From assembly GCA_015698045.1 (NCBI GenBank), contig BLAL01000048.1, positions 434,001-498,000 on the forward strand: a stretch of 64,000 nucleotides of DNA, given 5' to 3'. This stretch comes from Rhizophagus clarus. Lineage: Eukaryota; Glomeromycota; Glomeromycetes; Glomerales; Glomeraceae. The position numbers and the translations under genes were made by a program. This document shows, piece by piece, positions 1-9,505 of the stretch (within the stretch, counting starts at the first letter, position 1; the number at the start of each line of letters is the position of its first letter). The notes under the pieces are model-generated. The model was not told the origin of the DNA, did not search any database, and saw nothing but the letters and a program-made list of their open reading frames with translations.

Positions 1-581
1 GGGGCAAGAGAATCAGATTCATTAGTATATTGTCTAATGATACGCTTTGTATCACTTAAACTACCATGCCCACCATGTAGAGAAATATAATTCACATTTT
101 CTTGAATTGCTTTTGGGATAGCAAAGAATCTTTGGACTACATAAATAGCCAAAATATTTCTATGTCGTCCATGGGTAAAGTATCCAGTTATTTTTTCTTG
201 GATGTTTTTAGGGGCATCCATTAAATCCTCAAATATAACTACAGTAGCAATTTTGGGGTCAAAGTCTTCTACATCTGGCATTTGGTGATATGAAATCGCT
301 CTAAAAGTAACGTCTTCATTATCATCAAAGAAATCCTTTACTATTTGCCATTTAGGTTCGTCTAAATACCTACAAATAAGGACTATTTCATCACAAAGAA
401 TATATCGATTTCCATCCTCTTTAGCTTTTGCGTCTCCCATCAGTAAATTAATAAGCATAGTAGTCTTTCCAGAATCTGAGCTACCAGCTACAGCAAGACG
501 AAAATTCCATACTGGAGCATATTCATTTCCTTGCCTAGTATCACCGGTATACTCATCCAAATTGTACACATATAAGTCCAT
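1..581 (-). CDS. A32-like DNA-packaging ATPase (cut by window edge)
   Basis: Reads from an ATG at 581 to the window edge, about 193 residues without interruption. A Walker A motif GSSDSGKT lies at residues 33-40 and a hydrophobic strand ending in acidic residues, VVIFED, at 114-119 is the Walker B. The order and spacing fit the FtsK/HerA-type A32 family, which pumps DNA into capsids in Polintons, virophages and large DNA viruses. Such proteins are usually 200-280 residues, so a C-terminal part should lie outside the window. It starts 40 bp from, and points away from, the Gag-like gene. The family call is from motif and context; a different P-loop ATPase is possible but less likely. Confidence 0.75.
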   Translation of the reverse strand, partial: MDLYVYNLDEYTGDTRQGNEYAPVWNFRLAVAGSSDSGKTTMLINLLMGDAKAKEDGNRYILCDEIVLICRYLDEPKWQIVKDFFDDNEDVTFRAISYHQMPDVEDFDPKIATVVIFEDLMDAPKNIQEKITGYFTHGRHRNILAIYVVQRFFAIPKAIQENVNYISLHGGHGSLSDTKRIIRQYTNESDSLA

Positions 582-621
582 TTTAAGCAATTAGTAGTAT
601 ATAGTATATAGTATATTCAAA
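582..621. promoter_or_regulatory. Bidirectional 40-bp promoter between ATPase and Gag
   Basis: Only 40 bp separate the two divergent ATGs. The spacer holds a run of TAGTATA repeats (about 591-615) that can act as TATA boxes in both directions. A similar TAGTATATAATGG string lies just upstream of the minus-strand gene that starts at 4046. This suggests a promoter motif shared within the element. Confidence 0.45.
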
Positions 622-2666
622 ATGGCATATGTTCCCACTGATCCTACAGGACCTCCTTCAGCACATTTAGTAGCAATGGATATTAATCAGCTAATTAATG
701 CGCTTAAGAATGGCGCAGATGCTCTGCTGGTAAATGGTCGAATGACTGTTACATCAAATCTTATAAATATTAATCATGAGATTAAGCATATTATTGGATT
801 GATTATAGATCATGGTATACAGGTTGAAGAAAGAGCAAGACAAACTAGGGAAGAGCTTGATACTTCAACTGGCTTATTAAAGTATTTGCAAGAAGTGACT
901 AATGCTAGAGAACGCGAGATTCATGGTATTAGACAACGTCTTATTGCATGTCAAAATGAGAGAAACGGATTGCAAAATGAGAGAAATCATCTGGTAAATG
1001 CAAATCGTGATCAAGCTAATCAATTACAAGATCAGCAAGTACGGCAAAGAAGGATTAGGGATACTTTGCAACAAAGAAATAATAGATTAACACACCAACT
1101 TGCAATAGAATGACTTACATCTAGAAACTTGGGACGAATTCATGATAGAATGCAAGCACAATTGGCTGTACTTAGAATTCAAGCACAGTGGTTTCGAATT
1201 AGACAAGTAAATCCCATAGTCAACAATCCTCCTCCAGATAATCCACAAGTAATATGGCTACTACCATCGCAATAGGAATGCCAGTTTTTGCCGGAAATGA
1301 TGATGATGATCTTGAGAGATTTTTTGAGTTATATAAGGGCTATATTCATAGTATTGGAATTGATCCATCGGCTGATGGTGGTCCTCCAGCAGGTTGGGAG
1401 AAAGCTATGGGTATACTTCGTGCTTGCTTAACTGGTCCGGCCGCCAGATGGTATGATAGTAATATCCTAGGAAAGAGAGTTAGACTTAGAAATATTCTTC
1501 TTCGTCTTGTACATGAAGATGAGCCAGCATTTAAGGTTTTGGCTGGTAATGCTGGTAATTGTCCAGTAAATACATGGGTTGTAGGTTCTCCTGCAGAGAC
1601 TCATATGGCGCTACCTGGTGGTGGTGGTGGTGTAGGTAATAATGTTCCAGTCACTGATGCCTGGCCTGATTATGCTATAGAAGGAAATAGAGATATTTTG
1701 TTAAATCGGGCTGGTATGGAATTTACTAATGACCCTTTTAATCACAATGTTCTTGGTGGTGGTGCTGGAGCTGGTGTAGCAATTGCTGATGGAGCAGGTG
1801 TCGGTCATCCGTATGTAATTCCAGCCCGTCCCTGTCATGTTCTAATTAAAATGCGTAATGAATTTCCTACACAGCAGAATGCCAGATGTCAGTTAAGGTT
1901 TGGTAACCTTTTTCAGGAAAATATGCCTGTTAGAGATTTCTATGATAAAGTTAGAAGAAGTGCTGAACTATTAGGCTATGGTAATGATGTTTTAGTTAAT
2001 CAGTTTTTAAGAGGTCTAAATGATGATTGTGCTATTGAGGCTGAAAGGATTGGTGCTGAACGAGATATAGAGGAATTAGTAGGTCTTCTTGAACGAGTTG
2101 AAAAAAGAAAGTATGAATTACGTTTTGGTAGAGAAAGACGAGAAAATATACAGTATCAGAGGGATAGACAAATTATTCCAGAGCAATTACCACCAGTTAG
2201 TCAGGAGCCAGTTATATTAAAACCAGTCCAACATCATGCAATTACCCAAGGAGAGATGAGTCGATTATTGCAATAACAGGCTGAAGGGTTTCAATCCCAA
2301 ATTCGCCAATTACAGGAGAGTCTTAAGACTCGAGATGTAAAGCCAGTTTATAGACCTAAACCTAAACCTAAGCCTCGATATCATGATGATTGGGATGATA
2401 TTCCTGATGAAGCTTTTAATCCACCTGATGAAGATGAGGTTGATAATAGGCATTTACAACAGTTGTTTGATGCTGTACCAGGTGGACCTGCTCCTAGAAA
2501 TACATTAGCACAAAGATTAGCTGGTAAGATTGCTAAAAGAATCACAAATGCTAGAGAAAGACGTGAAGATGCAGAGTTAAATAGGGCAATGCGTGACCTT
2601 TCCTTGGATGATCATGATGATTCTATGGATACTTCCAATGCTATTCGAGGTGTACCTATAAATTAG
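622..2666 (+). pseudogene. Coiled-coil plus Gag-like capsid region, left element
   Basis: The first part (622-1113) is an alpha-helical, Q/N/R-rich coiled coil. The core (1254-2276) begins MATTIAIG and resembles the retrotransposon Gag (Retrotrans_gag) fold: an early GxAARW motif in a helix, then a long G-rich insert, then the typical second half with FxQLxF-like helices, 'VNQFLRGLNDDC' and a final E/R-rich helix. A basic, proline-rich stretch and an R/D-rich tail follow to 2666. The same order, coiled coil then MAT-starting Gag core, is found in the right element at 54601-56580. The region is broken, with about two or three breaks. Gag proteins form the shell of retroviruses and Ty3-like elements; here the gene sits beside a DNA-packaging ATPase. 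Confidence 0.65.
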
Positions 2667-2775
2667 TTCAAGGTGAGAATGGAGAGATTATGCTTGTCCA
2701 AAAAAAAAGATAGTTTCAAATAAAGGTAAACTACCAGCAACTAAATCACCATCAGCATCTAAATCGACATCTAAA

Positions 2776-3417
2776 TTGGCATCTAAATCCACTAAAATGG
2801 TAAAAATCCCTGCTATTAAGCCATCAACGAATTTTACTAAAACGGAGCTTTTAAATCTTCTAAAGTTTGCTGATATCAGAAAGATCATTCAGGAGATCGT
2901 CTATAAAATATTAGAAAATTATGATAGCGCCCCTCAAGAACAACCAGCAGTACAGGAAGAGTATTTGGGTCCAATGGCTATGGATATTGATGTCGCTCGA
3001 TTGGAAAATACTAAAGATCTTTTAGCTATAAATGGAAATGTAAATGGGGTGGATATTCAGTGTCTAGCCGATTCCTGTGCTAATGTCTCTTTTATCCAAG
3101 AAGAAGCATGTCACGAACTAAAACTAAAAGTTGATAAATCTATAAAGCATAGTATTACTGGTGCATCAGGGGATGGTGAGACATTTGGTATAGTAAAAAA
3201 TGTATCGATAAACCTTTCACCACCACAGAGTGGTAGTTGTATCATTAAAGAAGATCTTGTAGTCCTGAAAGGATATAAGCATAGAGAGATTGGTTTGAGT
3301 CGAGCATGTTTTAGAAGGTATAATTATGATATTCATGAATCTCGAAAGCATATCGCCCTTACATGTAATGATAGGAACTATTTTATTCCTATAATTCCAG
3401 ATGCAAATAGGACATAA
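2776..3417 (+). CDS. Retropepsin-like aspartic protease, left element
   Basis: About 213 residues. The N-terminal third is basic and helical. From about residue 70 there is a beta-rich domain with a catalytic-loop-like ADS motif (about residue 92) preceded by 'INGNVNGVDIQCL', the usual order of strands before the retropepsin catalytic aspartate. A glycine-containing flap-like segment and a closing hydrophobic strand follow. Placement directly after Gag matches the gag-pro order of Ty3-like and retroviral elements. The family is known to cleave Gag during maturation; the role here is inferred from that. No reverse transcriptase follows it; the next gene is on the other strand. Confidence 0.6.
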   Translation: MASKSTKMVKIPAIKPSTNFTKTELLNLLKFADIRKIIQEIVYKILENYDSAPQEQPAVQEEYLGPMAMDIDVARLENTKDLLAINGNVNGVDIQCLADSCANVSFIQEEACHELKLKVDKSIKHSITGASGDGETFGIVKNVSINLSPPQSGSCIIKEDLVVLKGYKHREIGLSRACFRRYNYDIHESRKHIALTCNDRNYFIPIIPDANRT

Positions 3418-3431
3418 AAAAATATATAAAA

Positions 3432-4046
3432 TTAAATCCATTCAACAGATTCTAGATAAGGGTAATCTGGATCTTCATCAGAATCACTTGGGTCTTCTGA
3501 GTACTCTGATTGCCAGTTTGCAGGATCGTCTGGATCTTCATCTCCCCAGTAATCTGAATGCCAAACTATATCTTCATCTGAACCATAGAATGTTGGGATT
3601 TCATAAGGATCCAACCCATCAGCTAACATTCTGATATTATAAAATATATGATCCTTTTCTGTATTTTTATATGCAAATCCACCTTGTAACATAATTTTTT
3701 CTATCTCTACCTGATACGCAAAGACTTCTCTTTTTTTATCGGCCAAATCCATAAATTTTTTATATAGAGAATCTTTAAGAGCTTTATTCGTACCTACATA
3801 TTTTTTATAAGCATGTTCTAATTCTTCATCACTATTCTTATAATCCATTACAGCTTTCCAGTAGTCTTCTTCGGCAAGCTGATCAAGATGATACATGATG
3901 ACACGAGCAATTTCATGTATCTGAAATATATCTGTTCTCTCGATTGAAGCATTTACAGTGTGGCCAGTTTCCTTGATTGGAATATTTAGCCAATTTTCTA
4001 CCCATTCTGGGGTTGCATCTAAGAATTTAGCAATGTTTATATACAT
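3432..4046 (-). CDS. Hypothetical element protein with acidic tail
   Basis: 204 residues from an ATG at 4046. I do not recognise the family. The first 140 residues look helical (many K/E/L and aromatic residues) and the last 60 are strongly acidic, rich in D, E, S, P, W and Y. It lies tail-to-tail with the aspartic protease gene (15 bp apart) and upstream of the integrase gene on the same strand. A TAGTATATAATGG string just before the start may be its promoter. An acidic tail can mimic DNA or bind basic partners, but no function is claimed. Confidence 0.55.
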   Translation of the reverse strand: MYINIAKFLDATPEWVENWLNIPIKETGHTVNASIERTDIFQIHEIARVIMYHLDQLAEEDYWKAVMDYKNSDEELEHAYKKYVGTNKALKDSLYKKFMDLADKKREVFAYQVEIEKIMLQGGFAYKNTEKDHIFYNIRMLADGLDPYEIPTFYGSDEDIVWHSDYWGDEDPDDPANWQSEYSEDPSDSDEDPDYPYLESVEWI

Positions 4047-4147
4047 CTTTTAGTATATAATGGATATCAATTTATTTTTTTTTGGATACCTATATATCGA
4101 CTATGTTTAATTATAATTTTTTGGGGGTATTTAAAAAAAAATATAAT

Positions 4148-5003
4148 CTATTTTGTATCATTATAGATACGTACTAGATTGGGGACGTCTTCTTGTAATC
4201 TATCAGCTGGCTCCCATGTAGATTCATCTTCTGGATAGCGCTCCCATTTGACTAAGTATTGGAGTTGACCCTTTCTAGTACGATGCTTAATAATCCTTTC
4301 AGGTACATATCTTTCTGGCCGTCCTCTTATGACCGAATCAGGTGGGGGTTTTTCATTAGCTGGAATAACCTGTAGTTCTTTTTTAGTATATGCACATCTA
4401 GATACTCCTAACCTGCCATGTGGTCTATCAAGTAAATATGTAGGCGGTTGTTCAGGAGAAAGGATAAGCTTCTTAATTATACGAACTTTTGGATTCCATC
4501 TGATATCCCCTATTCTGAACTTACCATGTAATTTTTTTCCAAGTACTGATATAGGTTCAAGAAGTTTGGTTCGAACTTGTGTCCTCTCTAATAGTAATTC
4601 TGTATTTTTATCGATTTTAGGTGGACCTTCTGGGATTTTAGATGGATCTCTTTGCCACTGTTCATCTACTAATCTTACTATATCGTGAAAGTCCCCAGAC
4701 CATTCCACTGACGTCTCACCAGTTTTTAACTCCTGTGCTGTCATTCTTTTGAGAAGTGGTTCTTGTATAGCCTGGATAGCCCTCTCTGCAAATGATTGCT
4801 GTTTGTGACGTCCAGGTTCGCCAAATCTCATCATAACTCCAATGCTATTAAGGAAAAAATCACGTATTTGCGAGTTAGTAAATTCTGAACCAGAGTCTGT
4901 TTCTAGTCTATAAGTAGGAGGTTGGATACGACCACATCCATGTATTTTAATAAAAGCATTTATTACACTATTAGCTGTCTTATTTTTGATAGGCTCGGCA
5001 TCT
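4148..5003 (-). pseudogene. Integrase with chromodomain, C-terminal part (split by hAT)
   Basis: This holds the second half of an rve-type integrase. 'LETDSGSEF' carries the second catalytic aspartate and 'QQSFAERAIQ' the catalytic glutamate. A C-terminal chromodomain follows ('YLVKWERYPEDESTWEP', about 4180-4260), ending at 4148. Chromodomain integrases of Ty3-like chromoviruses direct insertion to marked chromatin, and the same is expected here. The gene continues on the far side of the hAT insertion at 7840-8125. It belongs to the left virus-like element and is not functional as it stands because of that insertion. Confidence 0.75.
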
Positions 5004-7839
5004 TAGAGTTTCTCACCGAATTATCCTATGAATAATATAGGATAACCCGTTTAAAAATTTTAAAATCCGGATTATCCTATTAAATAGAATAACGAATAAT
5101 CTGAATAATCATCCTAGAATAATCCGAATCATCCTAGGATAATAAATAATTATTTAATAATTTGTATTTATTTCGATTTCTAATAAAAATAATTAATAAG
5201 AAATTTTATGATTCAACAAACAAAGTGCCGCATTATTTATATCACTTATTTTATTAATTGTTAATGGTAAACAATAATCTTTCAATTCACAAATTATAGA
5301 TGTAAATTATTTAACCAATAGCACAAATTTAAGTATCATTATTAATCATTCCGCCTATTAAATTACCATTTCTTTTCAAAAAAATTAAAGCTTCAAACAA
5401 ATCCTCCTTCATTCTCGTTCTTTTTGCAGACATTATTAATCTGGCATCACTAAAAACCCTTTCACTTGCCCCTGACGTTGCTTGAATTGATAAATATTTT
5501 CGTGCCATATGTGCTAAAATTGGATATTGAACTTTATTTACATCCCACCACTTTAATGGATCTTGATCACTTTGAATTTGCGCCATTACTAAATATCTTT
5601 CTATTTCATTGTCTTCAGTTTGGGTATCATCATATTCATCATCTGAAAATAAACTCTCCTTATAAACATACCCTTTTGATAGTTTTCTCTTTTTCGGTTT
5701 TGGTTTATGTGATTCTTGTTGAATATTGGTGTCATTTTTTGCCAATTCATAAACCTCATAAAGACTATTTTTCGCAAATTCTTTTTCATTTTCATCTGCA
5801 AATTTCATTTTTTTCTTACGTGGGTCTAATAATGTTGCAACTAATGCCTCTTTTTCGATTATTTCATAGTATTTTTCAAGTGCTTTATATAAATTCACTT
5901 TGATATTATTTAAAAGACCGCTAGTATTGACAGGAGTATTTATCTTAATTTTTCGTCTTGCTTCAGGTTCATCATCTTCATCAACTTCTTCAAATTGATG
6001 ATCTTCAAATGCATCATCATTTGTTTCCAAATCTAGATTATTATTATTAAATTCTATTGTTGGACGAAAACGTTTTTTAAGTCTAGCAATACCTGGATAT
6101 ATATAACTCATTGTTGCGTATTTTGTGCCTTCTAACTTCTCAGTTAATTCAGCAAAAGTCCTAAAATTTCAAGTAAATCTCTTATAGTATTCCATTCATC
6201 ATCAGTTAGATTAATTTTCATTAATCTTTTTGCATCATCTTTTGCATTACGATCTTTACTTACATTTAATGATGAAATTACAATATCAATATAAGGTTTC
6301 AAAATAATTAACCTTTCCCATGCTATAAATGTACTTGACCAACGTGTCTCAACATCAGTAATTGCCCTATAAAAGATTGTATGCAAATCGCCTTCTTCTT
6401 CTGGATCTTCAGAATTTTTTTTTTGCGCATCAAGAAGACGTTCATTTTGTTTCGGTGAGGTAAAAAAATTAATTAATCTTTTTGCACGTGCAATTAGAAC
6501 CTCAGCAGCAAGCAACCCTTTTCCTACAACCAATTGAATTGTGTGCGCAGTGCATGATAATCTTTGTAACCAAGAAATTTGATTAAAACATTTTTTCATA
6601 CTAGCTGCGTTATCAGTAGTACAAAAAAAAACTTTATCTTGCAATTCCCATTCTGAAATAATTTTCTCTAATTCTTTTTGAATAGCATCTCCAGTGTGAG
6701 GATATGGCATATATCTAATAGCCAAAGTTATTTCTTTCATCTCAAAATCAGGTGTAATTAAATGACAAGTAACACCAAGAAATCCTTGCTTACTACGAGA
6801 AGTCCAAAGATCACAAGTTAGAGAAACTGAACTTGAATTTTCATGAATATATTGTTTGAGTTGCTTTTGTGAAAATTCATATGCATCAAAAATTCTCTTT
6901 CGAAATTTTTTATCATTTGGAAGTTCGAAATTTTCATTTAATGCATTGATAAATCGACGAAAAGAAGGTGATTTTAAAAGGTAAAGTGGTTGAAAATCTA
7001 GAACAAGCCACTCAAATAGTAAGGTTTCCAAATATTTCTGTCGATCTGGTGTCATTTGTGAAATTGAATCTGACGAAATAGTGTAATTATTGATTTTTAC
7101 TTGCTTCATAGATGGCGTTGAAGATGGAGGTTTAGAATGTTCATAAATTTTATGCCTTTGACCAAGATGACTAATTATATTACCCGTTGGACCTGATGTT
7201 TCAATTTTTGTATTACAATTTTCACCACTTTCTAATTTTTGATTATACACAAATATGTATTTTTTTGAATCTGTTGGATGACTTACTCGTTCACCCCAAT
7301 TATATACCCAACTGCGGAGTTTTGACCCCCCCTTATTTTTAATTTTGAAGATTTAATAAATCTGAATTTTTTTTATTAATAAGAAGTTCTTCAAATGCAT
7401 TTTTTTTTCCAGCAATATCATCTGCTGGTATTAGTTTTTCTATCTCAATAATATCTTCCACTTCAATAATGTCTTCTGTAACAATATCTTCTGTAATAAT
7501 ATCTTCTGTAATAATAGGATTATCTTCAGATCTAGCACGTTTTTTTGAAGTATTTTCAGTTGACATATTCGGAAACAGTATACTCAAAGAATTTCTTTGT
7601 TTCCTTGTTTAAGTTGTATATTTCTTTCTTTGAACGAGATGATGTGCAAAAGTGGCGGTATTGTGCATAAATATTTATAATTCAGCGCCAAATCCTAGAA
7701 TAATCCAGATTATCCTATAGGATTATCCATTTTATAAATTGTAGATCCGGATATCCGTTTAAAATTTATCCGGATTGTATCTGGATAATAGGATATCCAG
7801 ATTATATCCTAGGATATTATCCGTTTAAGGAAAACTCTA
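5004..7839 (-). mobile_element. hAT DNA transposon inserted in the virus-like integrase
   Basis: The element is 2836 bp long. Its ends are TAGAGTTTCTC (left) and TAGAGTTTTCC (reverse complement of the right), the usual hAT TIR type. Both subterminal regions, about 130 bp each, carry many copies of ATCCTA/GGATAAT and ATCCGGAT motifs in both orientations, the sort of array that hAT transposases bind. It holds one transposase gene, on the minus strand, damaged by two frameshifts. The exact target duplication says the insertion itself is well preserved. Confidence 0.9.
5329..7587 (-). pseudogene. hAT transposase with two frameshifts
   Basis: Three open stretches on the minus strand give one transposase. 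The N-terminus (7339-7587) is acidic and low in complexity. Next comes a BED-finger-like region (about 7160-7320: 'RSWVYNWGE', later a Cys, then an HxxxxH) that looks degenerate because only one of the expected cysteines is present. The RNase H-like core includes 'CDLWTSRSKQGFLGV' and 'FCTTDNAASMKK' (about 6580-6850), and the C-terminus has the hATC dimerisation domain ('ATSGASERVFSDARLIMS', about 5420-5480). Frames change near 7330, beside a G run, and near 6150. Length of about 730 residues is normal for the family. It is inactive as read, though a related copy could act on its ends. Confidence 0.85.
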
Positions 7840-8125
7840 CGGCATCTACTCGTCTTCTGGATATTTCTACTACTACGAGAAAATAATGGTATCCTTTGGG
7901 ATCTATAGGCATTTCTCCTAAATCAGACTGCTGAGTAGCATTTTCTTTCCAGACGATTACTTTTGGACACTCAGATCTTTTCTCCTTTAGAGGTCTTTGA
8001 TAGATGTTATAATGCTCTTGGTCTTTAAGAAGACGTGCTGGTACCCCTGATAGGTTATAAAATTTGTAATACCTCTCTAAAGGGGTCATATCGCTCAAAA
8101 TTAAAGTTTTACTTCTAGAATTCAA
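7840..8125 (-). pseudogene. Integrase N-terminal part, left element (split by hAT)
   Basis: This is the upstream part of the integrase whose remainder lies at 4148-5003. It shows a helical N-terminal segment ('MTPLERYYKFYNLSGVPA') and the first catalytic strand with its aspartate ('QQSDLGEMP'), followed by 'YHYFLVVVEISRRRVDA', the typical second strand of the RNase H-like rve core. The start is uncertain because there is no obvious ATG at the upstream end, and the 5' end runs close to the divergent zinc-ribbon gene. Confidence 0.7.
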
Positions 8126-8135
8126 ATTTGTGGAT

Positions 8136-8450
8136 ATGACAGAGATACATTGTACAAAGTGTAAAAAGAAGACAGAAACCTCTTCAGAAGTTCAGGATAT
8201 GACTGATAAAGGTCGATATCGAATTCATGGTGATTGTATTATTTGTGGGACGCATAAAAATACTCTTACTGGTGAAAATTGGGAGGTTAAAACACATAGT
8301 AAAAGAGAAATTCTAGACGCTAAGAGAAAGAGAAAGAAGACGGCTACAAACAAGAAGGCTAAGAAACTTGGTCTTAAGATTTTGGATGCCGATGATAAAG
8401 TTCAGGCTTATATTAAGAAGTATTTAAGAGAAGCGACGAAAGAGGATTAA
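8136..8450 (+). CDS. Small zinc-ribbon protein (DUF5679-like)
   Basis: 104 residues if started at the ATG at 8136. Two CxxC knuckles, 'CTKCKKKTE' and 'CIICGTHKN', are about 30 residues apart and flank a short basic strand region ('KGRYRIHGD'). This is the layout of the DUF5679 zinc ribbon seen in many viral and phage proteins. The C-terminal half is very lysine-rich ('KRKRKKTATNKKAKK') and could bind DNA or act as a nuclear signal. It diverges from the integrase gene with almost no spacer. The domain name is a resemblance judged by eye; the role is unknown. Confidence 0.6.
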   Translation: MTEIHCTKCKKKTETSSEVQDMTDKGRYRIHGDCIICGTHKNTLTGENWEVKTHSKREILDAKRKRKKTATNKKAKKLGLKILDADDKVQAYIKKYLREATKED

Positions 8451-8479
8451 TTACGATTTTTTTTCAGTATATTTGTATG

Positions 8480-8935
8480 CTATTGGAAGGTATAGCCACT
8501 TCTGGTATGAGTAGGTATATATAGGTAGTTGGTACAAGAAGTGATGCTATATATACCCAATATTCTGGTACAAAGAGCAGGATTTTTCTTCATACCAAAT
8601 TCTGACCACTTTTTGTACCAGAAAAATAGGGAAATTGGCATTCTGAAGGCTTTAGAAATGTAAAATCGATACTTTTGGATCTGGTACACTGGTTCGAGGG
8701 ATTTTTCCAAAAAGTTTTATATATTATAAGCATTGTATATAGGTATATATGTATATAGTGTCTGGAGTTGGATAATATTTTTGGAAATTGTCTTCGTACC
8801 ATCGTACCAAACCATTGTTGTGTATGATTTTGCCTTTATTTCATGATTTTGATGGTTATTTGATATGTTTTCTGGTACGAGGACTGGTACGAAGTTGGTA
8901 CGAGGGGTATATATAGGAGGTCGTACCAGGGGATA
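8480..8935. repeat. Cluster of GGTAC/GTACC motifs
   Basis: At least ten copies of GGTAC or its reverse complement GTACC occur here, most in the form CTGGTAC(G/A)A or its reverse, for example near 8529, 8565, 8614, 8680, 8797, 8804, 8872, 8884, 8895 and 8921. The copies near 8870-8905 are directly repeated as GGTACGAGG. The cluster lies just beyond the last gene of the left element, so it may be the terminal or subterminal region of that element. Confidence 0.5.
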
Positions 8936-8940
8936 TGGTA

Positions 8941-9105
8941 TTTATCCATAGTATTGTTAGAGACGCGCCGTAAAGGCGCTGGAGCCTAACTGGAAGGGGA
9001 TCTGATAGGGTTTTACCCCAGAGGGGGGATGTATAGGGGCTTTAGCCACCGCTGGGTGTAGTCCAGTACCGACAACTCAGAAGCAATAAAGCAATAAATT
9101 TACGA
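8941..9105 (+). other. GC-rich block with hairpin and AATAAA tail
   Basis: A sharply GC-richer block begins with a GCGCC-GTAAA-GGCGC hairpin (about 8966-8980), continues through G-runs and a 'GGCTTTAGCCACCGCTGGG' stretch, and ends in GCAATAAAGCAATAAA (about 9083-9098). It could be the 3' end of a retroposed RNA (SINE or LINE tail) or the end of the virus-like element. No tRNA fold or coding frame was found. Confidence 0.3.
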
Positions 9106-9261
9106 GAAGTTTACATTAACAAGAAAATTTCCATTGACATCATTAAATTTACTCAGATAGCATCTTTCCAAATGATAATCTAGTAATTTTTCACTTGTAA
9201 TGTTAATAATTGTAAGTTATAATCAAATCCAAAAAACATGAAATTCTCCATAAGCTATAGA

Positions 9262-9505
9262 AGAAGCTCTTAATAATATGAAAGCCATAAAAGCTTTACG
9301 AGACATGTTTAATGAATACAGCCATTTGCTTCATCATGGAATTTACGTATATGAAAGGGAAACTTTATCATATACATTTACGTATGTTAATTCTGATTTT
9401 GATGTCTTCCCTACTCTGAACCAAATAGAACTTGTATATATTTCAAAAATCGTGAGAGACGTTAGATGGGAAAGGTTAGGTATTCATGGAAATAGCATAA
9501 TTTGA
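9262..9505 (+). pseudogene. Relic of an unnamed host gene family
   Basis: After a splice-acceptor-like CTATAG, a frame reads 'EEALNNMKAIKALRDMFNEY' and continues for about 80 residues. It closely matches 'DEALKIMEPLKALQDVISNEY' on the minus strand near 24600, at both protein and nucleotide level, so it is a member of the same family. No start, partner exons or conserved domain were recognised. I treat it as a gene fragment. Confidence 0.45.

Larger units (their letters stand above)
4996..7847. repeat. 8-bp target-site duplication around the hAT element
   Basis: CGGCATCT lies at 4996-5003 and again at 7840-7847, exactly flanking the transposon ends. An 8-bp duplication is diagnostic of the hAT superfamily. 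Without the insert the two integrase parts abut at this octamer. Confidence 0.9.
1..8450. mobile_element. Left virus-like element: Polinton-like with Gag and aspartic protease (partial, old)
   Basis: The gene set is a packaging ATPase (minus), coiled-coil plus Gag and an aspartic protease (plus), a hypothetical protein (minus), an integrase with chromodomain (minus) and a small zinc-ribbon protein (plus). ATPase and integrase are Polinton/Maverick hallmarks, while Gag and retropepsin belong to retroelements. No reverse transcriptase or LTR is visible. The left end lies outside the window and the right end is uncertain, probably between 8450 and 9100. The copy is broken, with several breaks plus a 2.8-kb hAT transposon inserted in its integrase gene, so it is probably the older of the two copies here. 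GC content is visibly higher than in the flanking host DNA. Confidence 0.7.

Noticed and set aside
5466-5903. 145-residue plus-strand open frame
   Set aside because: Antisense to the hAT transposase, with low-complexity H/F/L-rich composition.
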